Source: an uncultured Faecalibacterium sp.
Lineage (GTDB): Bacteria; Bacillota; Clostridia; Oscillospirales; Ruminococcaceae
Direction: 5' to 3'
NCBI GenBank assembly: GCA_934525325.1
Contig: CAKSZE010000065.1
Span: 1-9,028, forward strand
Length of the DNA stretch: 9,028 bases
Position numbers and translations under genes: made by a program. Of this stretch, positions 1 to 5,157 are shown piece after piece. The notes under the pieces are model-generated. The model had not been told where the DNA came from, ran no database searches, and was given only the letters and a program-made list of their open reading frames with translations. How positions within the stretch are numbered: position 1 is the stretch's first letter; every line of letters starts with the position of its first letter.

Positions 1-234
1 TTCCGGCTGTTGAGCGCCCTGTGCGCCGCTGCCGAAAAGGCCGGGTACTGGACGCTGCAATCCACCGTTTTGCAGGATAATGCCGCCAGCCGTGCCCTGC
101 ACGCCAAGTGCGGCTTCCGGCTGGTTGGACGCCGGGAGCGCATTGCGCGGGACTGTCACGGCCGCTGGCTGGACACCTACCTAATGGAGCGCCGTGCCGC
201 CGCAGACGAGCCGGAGGGGTTCAAAAAGCTGTGA
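1..234 (+). CDS. GNAT-family N-acetyltransferase, C-terminal fragment (phosphinothricin acetyltransferase-like)
   Basis: The frame is open from base 1 and ends at TGA 232-234, so this is the last 77 codons of a gene that starts before the window. The first possible start inside the window, TTG at 10, has no ribosome binding site and would cut the domain in half, so I do not use it. The fragment shows the acetyl-CoA-side end of a GNAT fold: a beta strand (YWTLQSTVL), then the motif N-x-A-S-R-A-L-H-x-K-x-G-F, then LVGRRERIARD and a closing G-R-W-L-D-T-Y-L-M-E-R strand. That N-A-S-x-x-L-H-x-K-x-G-F plus W-x-D-x-x-L-M-E-R pattern is typical of the phosphinothricin/methionine sulfoximine acetyltransferase branch, which moves an acetyl group from acetyl-CoA to an amino group. 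The real substrate cannot be read from the fragment. No following gene lies on this strand before htpG. Confidence 0.85.
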   Translation, partial: FRLLSALCAAAEKAGYWTLQSTVLQDNAASRALHAKCGFRLVGRRERIARDCHGRWLDTYLMERRAAADEPEGFKKL

Positions 235-317
235 CCAGCCGCTTTGCGTCGGCTAACGATTGGGTATGGTCTCCGCTTACGCTCTGACCATTTTCAGCGG
301 AATTACTATTTTATTTG

Positions 318-351
318 TAGACCGGGAAAATCTGCGGATTTTCCCGGTCTA
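318..351. repeat. Perfect 15-bp inverted repeat in the convergent gap
   Basis: Bases 318-332 (TAGACCGGGAAAATC) pair without mismatch with 337-351, around the four-base loop TGCG. It lies between a plus-strand gene ending at 234 and a minus-strand gene ending at 438. Neither strand shows a T tract straight after the stem: the plus side continues CCTCTTCACG and the minus side continues CAAATAAAATAG. It is therefore not a textbook intrinsic terminator. It could act as an mRNA 3'-end barrier for either transcript or be a copy of a dispersed intergenic palindrome. Confidence 0.75.
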
Positions 352-380
352 CCTCTTCACGAAGTAGGAGCATAAAGCAG

Positions 381-422
381 AAGGAGCCCCTGCACTTTTT
401 GGGTGCAGCGGCTCCTTTTATT
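381..422 (+). terminator. Probable intrinsic terminator between convergent genes
   Basis: Bases 381-395 pair with 403-417 (AAGGAGCC with GGCTCCTT outside, TGCAC with GTGCA inside), broken only by a C/C mismatch at 389/409, around a seven-base loop. On the plus strand the stem runs into TTTTATTT, a good termination tract. On that strand the only upstream gene is the acetyltransferase ending at 234. On the minus strand the stem starts about 20 bases after the stop of the HD-domain gene, but the tail CTGCTTTATG is weaker. I read it as plus-strand biased and possibly bidirectional. Confidence 0.7.
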
Positions 423-437
423 TGCGATGATCCAATT

Positions 438-962
438 TTACCACTCGTCGTATTCGCCATCGGCGTTTTTGGCGGCAGCCACACGGCTGCGCTTGAACAT
501 ACTTTCCACCACAGCGCAGTACTTATCGGCAAGGCAGACGATGATGGCCTCGCGGCAGCTGGGCACATGACGGAAGGTCAGCGGCCACATGTGGCTGGAA
601 ATGATGCTCTGTTCCTTTTTGGTGATATGGAACACCTTTTCTGCATTGACGCAGGCACGACCCGGATGGGAGAAGCCGTGCATCTCGAACAGGCGGCGGA
701 TGCCGTGGAAGGTGCCCTTTTTGTGCCAGTCATACAGATAAAAATCGTGCAGGAAAGCACCGACAGCCAACGAGGTCTCGTCTGCACCCAGATGCAGACG
801 ATGGTTCAGCCAGCAGCTGACCAGCACCACGTTCTTGCAGTGCTGATAGGTGGTAACATCCCCGTGCTGGATAAACTCCCGCATCTGCTGCACCTTGGGG
901 TTCTGATCATATTTTTCCAGAATGGCATAAAGCTGTTCACGTTCCGTAACAGAAAGCTGCAT
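438..962 (-). CDS. HD-domain metal-dependent phosphohydrolase
   Basis: A 174-residue soluble protein with the HD superfamily metal ligands in order: H41 (in YQHCKNVV), the H72-D73 pair (FLHDFYLYDW), H99 (GFSHPGRA), H124 (IISSHMWPL) and D146 (LADKYCAVVE). The two extra histidines between the HD pair and the last aspartate suggest a bimetal site, as in many HD phosphodiesterases. The family hydrolyses phosphoesters, often of nucleotides; the substrate here is unknown. The helical N-terminus (1-30) carries no signal peptide or membrane segment. I chose ATG at 960-962: the SD AGGA (973-976) is 10 bases away. An in-frame TTG at 966-968 is only 4 bases from the same SD and would add two residues. 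It follows the 995-1435 gene by 32 bases on the same strand, so the two probably share the promoter at 1474-1502. The basic tail ends in acidic residues (DGEYDEW). Confidence 0.85.
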   Translation of the reverse strand: MQLSVTEREQLYAILEKYDQNPKVQQMREFIQHGDVTTYQHCKNVVLVSCWLNHRLHLGADETSLAVGAFLHDFYLYDWHKKGTFHGIRRLFEMHGFSHPGRACVNAEKVFHITKKEQSIISSHMWPLTFRHVPSCREAIIVCLADKYCAVVESMFKRSRVAAAKNADGEYDEW

Positions 963-970
963 GAGCAAAA

Positions 971-978
971 TTTCCTTT
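971..978 (-). promoter_or_regulatory. Ribosome binding site of the HD-domain gene
   Basis: The minus strand reads AAAGGAAA here. Its AGGA core lies 10 bases before the ATG at 962 and only 4 before a TTG at 968. The first spacing is usable and the second is cramped, which is why I prefer the ATG start. Confidence 0.6.
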
Positions 979-994
979 CAACTCAAAACATGAT

Positions 995-1435
995 TCAAGA
1001 GCGGAGCTGCACCGGGTTGGAATTACCGAAGTTTTCGGCCTTGGAAGGGTTTGCCCGCTTGAGGGTCAGATCTACAAGATACTGCTTGCCGTCACCCAGC
1101 TCTTCCAGCTGGGCAAGCTTTGCATTGGCAGAGGCTTCGTCCGGGTACCACTGGATGAGGAAGAAGTTGTCCGCCTCTACCCCGTAGTACAGCCAGAAGC
1201 CGTCTGCCCGCAGCAGGTCGTCCAGATGATCCACCTCTTCGCCATCCGGCAGGCCAAGGCCTTCCTCGGCATAGAGATTTTCCGGTTCTACCTGAAGCAT
1301 CTCAATGACCTGAATGGAGCTTTGCAGGTACTCGTCCTGCGAGGTGCTCTTATCCGAGCGCTCCCAGCCGGTGAGAAATGCCTGCATGAGCAGATCGCGC
1401 ACCTTGATGCGCGGCAGTGTGGGATCCATAACCAT
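995..1435 (-). CDS. Unrecognised acidic cytosolic protein, 146 aa
   Basis: I do not recognise a family. The protein is rich in Asp and Glu, has no signal peptide, membrane segment or cysteine, and divides into a helical N-terminal half (roughly 8-50, with LLMQAFLTGWERSDK), an acidic middle (48-75, NLYAEEGLGLPDGEEVDHLDD) and an aromatic alpha/beta stretch (78-125, with DGFWLYYGVEADNFFLIQWY). The last 20 residues (NPSKAENFGNSNPVQLRS) look disordered. Translation begins at ATG 1433-1435, with AAGGA at 1443-1447 seven bases upstream and a near-consensus promoter at 1474-1502, so it is very likely a real gene and not an antisense shadow. It is first in a two-gene unit with the HD-domain phosphohydrolase, 32 bases apart, which suggests a shared pathway. 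Function is unknown. Confidence 0.78.
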   Translation of the reverse strand: MVMDPTLPRIKVRDLLMQAFLTGWERSDKSTSQDEYLQSSIQVIEMLQVEPENLYAEEGLGLPDGEEVDHLDDLLRADGFWLYYGVEADNFFLIQWYPDEASANAKLAQLEELGDGKQYLVDLTLKRANPSKAENFGNSNPVQLRS

Positions 1436-1473
1436 TTTTGTTTCCTTCTTTCGTGGTTTTATCCCCGTTGGAC

Positions 1474-1502
1474 AGTATACGGCATACGCCTGTGCAAGTC
1501 AA
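1474..1502 (-). promoter_or_regulatory. Sigma-A promoter of the 995-1435 / HD-domain unit
   Basis: On the minus strand the -35 box TTGACT (1497-1502) and the -10 box TATACT (1474-1479) are separated by exactly 17 bases. Each matches the consensus at five of six positions. An A/T-rich stretch just upstream (about 1503-1530) could act as an UP element. The spacer and -10 contain the near-repeat CGTATGC-CGTATAC, which might be an operator, but this is weak. Transcription should begin near 1467, giving a leader of about 32 bases. Confidence 0.85.
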
Positions 1503-1573
1503 CGGTTTATTTGTGAATTTTTTGTAGGTACGGCCAAAATTTACAAACGCTTTTCCGGTTTCAGTCGGTTATC

Positions 1574-2350
1574 TCAGGCGTGGTAGGAAAAGGTATCGTT
1601 CAGCCACTCCACCGCAAGCTGTACCCAGCGGTGACGGTGGGCGCTGTCGGCGTCCACCTCCGGGGTGGAAATGCTGGTGCCGTGGCGTCCCTTTTCAAAC
1701 AGGTGTGCTTCGCACGGTACGCCCGCCTTGTGCAGGGCACTGAGCAGCAGCAGGGTGTTTTCCACCGGGACGGTCTCGTCCTCCATGGTATGCCAGACGA
1801 ACACCGGCGGTGTGGCCGGGGTGATCTTATCCTCCAGCGTAAAGCGCTGGTGGGCGGCAATATCCTGCGTACCGGACAGCTGCACAAAGCTGCCGCGGTG
1901 GGCATACTCTCCGGCGGTGACCACCGGGTAGGCCAGCAGTAAAGCGTTGGGGCGCGGCTGGTCTGCCATGCCGGGGATATTCCACACTGCACCGGACAGT
2001 GCAAGATGCCCGCCGGCAGAAAAGCCACACAGGGCGATCTGATCCGGCAGAATGTTCCACTGCGCCGCGTGCTGCCGCACAAGGCTAATGGCCTGTGCCA
2101 GCTGCCGCATGGGCAGCGCATCCCGGGCGTTCTCCCCTACTGCGTAGTGCAGCACCGCCGTGTGGTACCCCGCTGCCGCAAATTGCAGCGCTACGGGGTC
2201 GCCCTCCCGGGGGCTGACGTGGTTATACCCGCCGCCGGGCACCACCAGCACCAGCGGGCGCTGCCGGAAGTGCGGCATGGCTTCCACGCTCTCCCGCAGG
2301 TAAAGCGTCAGCGTACCGCCGCCGGTCAGTTCCAGTTGCTCAAGCTGCAT
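1574..2350 (-). CDS. Alpha/beta-hydrolase, probable carbohydrate or acyl esterase
   Basis: A 258-residue single-domain serine hydrolase without signal peptide, so cytosolic. The oxyanion-hole loop is P38-G-G-G-Y42, in the place of HGGG in hormone-sensitive lipase and BD-FAE-like esterases. The nucleophile elbow is G109-F-S111-A-G-G114, so S111 is the nucleophile. D191 in HTMEDETVP and H223 in EKGRHG complete the triad. Size and motif order match Firmicute enzymes annotated as acetyl-xylan or other short-chain esterases; the substrate is inferred only from that resemblance. Its ATG (2348-2350) touches the stop of the upstream gene as TGAATG. A strong SD, AGGGAGGA (2358-2365), sits seven bases before it inside the upstream coding sequence, so translation is probably coupled. 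I see no clear terminator after its stop before the next promoter at 1474-1502. Confidence 0.9.
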   Translation of the reverse strand: MQLEQLELTGGGTLTLYLRESVEAMPHFRQRPLVLVVPGGGYNHVSPREGDPVALQFAAAGYHTAVLHYAVGENARDALPMRQLAQAISLVRQHAAQWNILPDQIALCGFSAGGHLALSGAVWNIPGMADQPRPNALLLAYPVVTAGEYAHRGSFVQLSGTQDIAAHQRFTLEDKITPATPPVFVWHTMEDETVPVENTLLLLSALHKAGVPCEAHLFEKGRHGTSISTPEVDADSAHRHRWVQLAVEWLNDTFSYHA

Positions 2351-2842
2351 TCAGGCATCCTCCCTGTAAAAACTGTGCCGTCCCTCCGGGTGGGCTGCAA
2401 TAAATTCTGCGCATAGGTCGGCACAAATGCGGCACAGCTCCGGGCAGGGGCGTTTTTTATAATAGTCTGCGGTGCGGTCCTCTGCTACCGTCCCTTCGGC
2501 AGGGGCAGCACCCGCCTTTGCCAGCAGCTCCCGGCAGATGATGCTGCCGCCGCCGTTGCAGGCACGGTACTGCTCTGCCGCCTGCTGCACCAGTGCGTAC
2601 ATCCGGGATTTATCCTTGGGGTCGGCGGGGTCGGCATAGACCATGCTCAGCACGGTCACCACGCCGCAGAACGCCCCGCACACCTCCCGCATCCGGCCAA
2701 TGCCAGCGCCAAACCCTGCGGAAAGGCGCAGCGCCATCTCCTCGGTCAGGCCAAGCTGCGGTGCAAACGCCGCCACCACGCTCTGACTGCAATTATAACC
2801 CTTTAAGAACCATGCGTAGGCGGCATCGCCCTGTTTTGACAT
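2351..2842 (-). CDS. C_GCAxxG_C_C family protein (putative redox-active cysteine protein)
   Basis: A 163-residue soluble protein of the C_GCAxxG_C_C family. It shows the expected order: YNCSQSV near the N-terminus (C18), then the segment LSAGFGAGIGRMREVCGAFCG (39-60, with C55 and C59 in C-G-A-x-x-G), then C103 in SIICREL, and a closing cysteine group C133, C137, C140 and C144 following KKRP. The family is thought to be redox active or metal binding, but no reaction has been firmly assigned. The frame extends back to 2893, but I start at ATG 2840-2842: GGAAGGA (2852-2858) lies nine bases upstream. The extended -10 promoter at 2873-2881 would begin transcription near 2866, which excludes the longest form. 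An ATG at 2861-2863 would be almost leaderless. It is co-transcribed with the esterase at 1574-2350. Confidence 0.9.
   Translation of the reverse strand: MSKQGDAAYAWFLKGYNCSQSVVAAFAPQLGLTEEMALRLSAGFGAGIGRMREVCGAFCGVVTVLSMVYADPADPKDKSRMYALVQQAAEQYRACNGGGSIICRELLAKAGAAPAEGTVAEDRTADYYKKRPCPELCRICADLCAEFIAAHPEGRHSFYREDA
2358..2365 (-). promoter_or_regulatory. Strong Shine-Dalgarno inside the upstream gene
   Basis: The minus strand reads AGGGAGGA within the last codons of the cysteine-protein gene, seven bases ahead of the esterase ATG. With the TGAATG junction it allows both re-initiation and independent initiation. Confidence 0.75.
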
Positions 2843-2872
2843 TTTCTCACATCCTTCCGGCATACTCGCTCC

Positions 2873-2902
2873 ATTATAGCACAGTCTGCGCAAAAGTGGG
2901 AA
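2873..2902 (-). promoter_or_regulatory. Extended -10 promoter of the cysteine-protein / esterase unit
   Basis: The minus strand reads TGCTATAAT (2873-2881), a perfect -10 box with the TG of an extended -10. The best -35 is poor: TTCCCA at 2897-2902 with an 18-base spacer, as often seen with extended -10 promoters. The predicted transcription start is near 2866. It fires away from the htpG promoter across a gap of about 105 bases. Confidence 0.75.
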
Positions 2903-3007
2903 AGCTTTTCAGGAAAAATTTCGTCCTTCATATAAGAAACGATCCGGGCGCGCCGTTTCGTGCACGGGAGAACAAATTTTAACTTTTTTAACTTTTTATG
3001 AAAAGCC

Positions 3008-3036
3008 TTGATTTTCCCTGCAAGTCGTTGTATATT
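3008..3036 (+). promoter_or_regulatory. Sigma-A promoter of htpG
   Basis: TTGATT (3008-3013), a 17-base spacer and TATATT (3031-3036) give a good vegetative promoter. The A/T-rich run upstream (about 2973-3004, with AACTTTTT twice) may serve as an UP element. The start point should fall near 3043, inside the CIRCE element, leaving a leader of about 79 bases. Confidence 0.85.
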
Positions 3037-3061
3037 AGCGCTCAGAAGTTATGAGTGCTAA
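3035..3061 (+). promoter_or_regulatory. CIRCE operator (HrcA binding site)
   Basis: The left arm TTAGCGCTC (3035-3043) and right arm GAGTGCTAA (3053-3061) are separated by nine bases. This is the TTAGCACTC-N9-GAGTGCTAA consensus with one change (A to G in the left arm). It overlaps the last two bases of the -10 box and covers the predicted start site, where bound HrcA would block transcription. HrcA itself is not encoded in the window. Confidence 0.95.
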
Positions 3062-3065
3062 GTAT

Positions 3066-3082
3066 TCCGGCGTTTTGCCGGA
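3066..3082 (+). other. Small hairpin in the htpG leader
   Basis: TCCGGC (3066-3071) pairs perfectly with GCCGGA (3077-3082) around GTTTT. It lies just after CIRCE and 24 bases before the SD, so it does not hide the ribosome binding site. With CIRCE, which can also fold in the RNA, it would give the message a structured 5' end. Confidence 0.55.
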
Positions 3083-3121
3083 CACAGCGCACCAAATATG
3101 TGATAAAAGAGGTTTTGTATT

Positions 3122-5050
3122 ATGGCCAAGAAAGAATTTCAGGCAGAGAGCAAAAAACTGATGGACATGATGATCAACTCCATCTATACCAATAAAGAGA
3201 TCTTCCTGCGCGAGCTGATCTCCAACGCTTCGGACGCCATCGACAAGCTGTATTATAAGAGCCTGACCGACACCTCCGTGGGCATGAACAAGGGCGATTT
3301 CCGCATCCTCATCACCCGCGATAAGGAAAACCGCATCCTGACCGTGGAGGATAACGGCATCGGTATGACCAAGGAAGAGCTAGAGCAGAATCTGGGCACC
3401 ATTGCACACTCCGGCTCTCTGGATTTCAAGAAGGACAACAAGGACGAGAACATTGATATCATCGGCCAGTTCGGCGTGGGCTTCTACTCTGCCTTTATGG
3501 TGGCCGATAAGCTGACCGTTATCTCCAAGGCTTACGGCTCGGACGAGGCTTGGCAGTGGGAGTCCTCCGGCGTGGACGGTTACGAGATGACCCCCGCCCA
3601 GAAGAATACCGTGGGCACCCAGATCATTCTGCACATCAAGCCGGACACCGACACCGAGCAGTACGACAACTTCCTGGATGAATACGGCATCGTGGCTATC
3701 GTGAAAAAGTACAGCGACTACGTGCGCTACCCCATCCAGATGGAGCGCGAAAAGAGCCGTCAGAAGCCGGAACCGGACCCCAAGCCCGAGGACTATAAGC
3801 CGGAGTGGGAGACCTACACCGAGCTGGAAACTCTGAACAGCATGATCCCCATCTGGAAGAAGCAGAAGAGCGAAGTGACCGACGAGGAGTACAACAGCTT
3901 CTACAAGGATAAGTTCGGCGATTACGCCGACCCCGCCCGGGTCATCGTGAGCCGCACCGAGGGCACTGCCAACTACAACGCCCTGCTGTTCGTGCCCAGC
4001 CACCGCCCCTATGATTTCTACACCAAGGACTACGAAAAGGGTCTGGCACTGTACGCTTCCGGCGTGCTGATTATGGAAAAGTGCGCCGACCTGCTGCCGG
4101 ATTACTTCAGCTTTGTGAAGGGCATTGTGGACAGTCAGGATCTGAGCCTGAACATCAGCCGTGAGATGCTGCAGAAGGACAGCCAGCTGAAGCTGATCCA
4201 CAACGCACTGGAAAAGAAGATCAAGAACGAGCTGCACGCCATGCTGAACAATGACCGTGCGAAGTACGAGGAGTTCTGGAAGGAGTTCGGCCGTCAGATC
4301 AAGTTTGGTGCTTACTCTGACTACGGCATGCACGCCGAGCTGCTGCGCGACCTGCTGCTGTTCTGGTCTGCCAAGGAGCAGAAGATGGTCACCCTGCAGG
4401 AGTACATCGACAAGATGCCCGCCGAGCAGAAGTACATCTACTTTGCCGCAGGCGATTCCACCGACCGTCTGGCAAAGCTGCCCTCCGCAGAGCTGGTGCT
4501 GGACAAGGGCTTTGACGTGCTGCTGCTGACCGAGGACGTGGACGAATTCTGCCTGCAGATCCTGCACAGCTACCCCCGCAAGGATGCTGAGGGCAAGGAC
4601 GGCACTGTGGAGTTCAAGAACGTGAACAGCGGCGATCTGGGTCTGGAATCCGAGGAGGAAAAGAAGGCCGCCGAGGATGCCACCGCCGAGAACAAGGCAC
4701 TGTTCGACGCCATGAAGGACGCGCTGAACGGCAAGGTGAAGGAGGTCAAGGTCTCCACCCGCCTGAAGGATCACCCCGTCTGCCTGAGCGCTGACGGCCC
4801 GCTGTCCATCGAGATGGAGAAGGTGCTTTCCAAGCAGCCCGGCAGCGAGGGCGTGAAGAGCGACAAGGTGCTGGAACTGAACGTGAACCACCCTGTGTTT
4901 GCTGCCCTGAAGGCCGCACAGGAAGCCGGCGACACCGAGAAGCTGAACAAGTACAGTGCCCTGCTGTACGCACAGGCACAGCTGATCGAGGGTCTGCCCG
5001 TGGACGACCCCGCCGCATACGCCGAAGCCGTTTGCAGCCTGATGAAGTAA
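3122..5050 (+). CDS. htpG: Molecular chaperone HtpG (bacterial Hsp90)
   Basis: A complete 642-residue Hsp90, slightly longer than the 624 of E. coli. It is an ATP-driven cytosolic homodimer that remodels and protects client proteins, usually with the DnaK system. The GHKL ATPase domain shows F28-L-R-E31-L-I-S-N35-A-S-D38-A (E31 the expected catalytic glutamate, N35 near Mg2+), D77-N-G-I-G-M82 (D77 contacts adenine), GTIAHSGS (92-99) and the lid G115-Q-F-G-V-G120-F-Y-S. The middle domain has LYASGVLIMEKCADLLPDYFSFV and SLNISREMLQKD, whose R347 matches the arginine that reaches the ATP gamma-phosphate. The C-terminal dimerisation part runs from about 510. There is no eukaryotic charged linker or MEEVD tail, as expected. 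ATG 3122 follows AAGAGG (3107-3112) by nine bases. Control by HrcA through CIRCE is likely. Monocistronic, ended by the terminator at 5086-5126. Confidence 0.98.
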   Translation: MAKKEFQAESKKLMDMMINSIYTNKEIFLRELISNASDAIDKLYYKSLTDTSVGMNKGDFRILITRDKENRILTVEDNGIGMTKEELEQNLGTIAHSGSLDFKKDNKDENIDIIGQFGVGFYSAFMVADKLTVISKAYGSDEAWQWESSGVDGYEMTPAQKNTVGTQIILHIKPDTDTEQYDNFLDEYGIVAIVKKYSDYVRYPIQMEREKSRQKPEPDPKPEDYKPEWETYTELETLNSMIPIWKKQKSEVTDEEYNSFYKDKFGDYADPARVIVSRTEGTANYNALLFVPSHRPYDFYTKDYEKGLALYASGVLIMEKCADLLPDYFSFVKGIVDSQDLSLNISREMLQKDSQLKLIHNALEKKIKNELHAMLNNDRAKYEEFWKEFGRQIKFGAYSDYGMHAELLRDLLLFWSAKEQKMVTLQEYIDKMPAEQKYIYFAAGDSTDRLAKLPSAELVLDKGFDVLLLTEDVDEFCLQILHSYPRKDAEGKDGTVEFKNVNSGDLGLESEEEKKAAEDATAENKALFDAMKDALNGKVKEVKVSTRLKDHPVCLSADGPLSIEMEKVLSKQPGSEGVKSDKVLELNVNHPVFAALKAAQEAGDTEKLNKYSALLYAQAQLIEGLPVDDPAAYAEAVCSLMK

Positions 5051-5075
5051 GTTTTTCACGCACAGAAATACCCCC

Positions 5076-5104
5076 TTAACAAAAAGGCCGCGCTCCGCTA
5101 TAAT
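5076..5104 (+). promoter_or_regulatory. Sigma-A promoter of the XpaC-like gene, nested in the htpG terminator
   Basis: TTAACA (5076-5081, five of six to consensus), a 17-base spacer and a perfect TATAAT (5099-5104). The spacer is the left arm of the htpG terminator and the -10 box lies in its loop. The start site should be near 5111, in the right arm, giving the next gene a leader of about 47 bases without reading through the terminator. Confidence 0.82.
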
Positions 5105-5128
5105 AGAGTGGAACGCGGTCTTTTATTT
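5086..5128 (+). terminator. Intrinsic terminator of htpG
   Basis: GGCCGCG (5086-5092) pairs with CGCGGTC (5114-5120, one G-T pair). After a C/A mismatch, TCC (5094-5096) pairs with GGA (5110-5112). The stem is followed by TTTTATTTTTATC. The preceding AAAAA can extend the stem against the T tract and would act as the tail on the other strand. The stop codon of htpG is 36 bases upstream. Confidence 0.88.
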
Positions 5129-5157
5129 TTATCTTTCTGTGAAAGGAATTCTGTTTC

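Noticed and set aside
266..294. Possible terminator just after the acetyltransferase gene (ATGGTC / GACCAT then TTTT)
   Set aside because: Only six base pairs around a 14-base loop with a short T run; the hairpin at 381-417 is far better.
399..1187. 262-codon plus-strand open frame
   Set aside because: It runs antisense across the HD-domain gene and into its partner gene, both of which have family motifs or a clear SD and promoter. Its product is low-complexity-like with no recognisable domain.
2843..2893. Seventeen-codon N-terminal extension of the cysteine-protein gene
   Set aside because: It would start upstream of the predicted transcription start (about 2866), and the good SD fits only the ATG at 2842.
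3380..5059. 559-codon minus-strand open frame opposite htpG
   Set aside because: A mirror of htpG codon bias: the product is dominated by L, V, Q, H and G with no domain, and htpG on the other strand is unmistakable.
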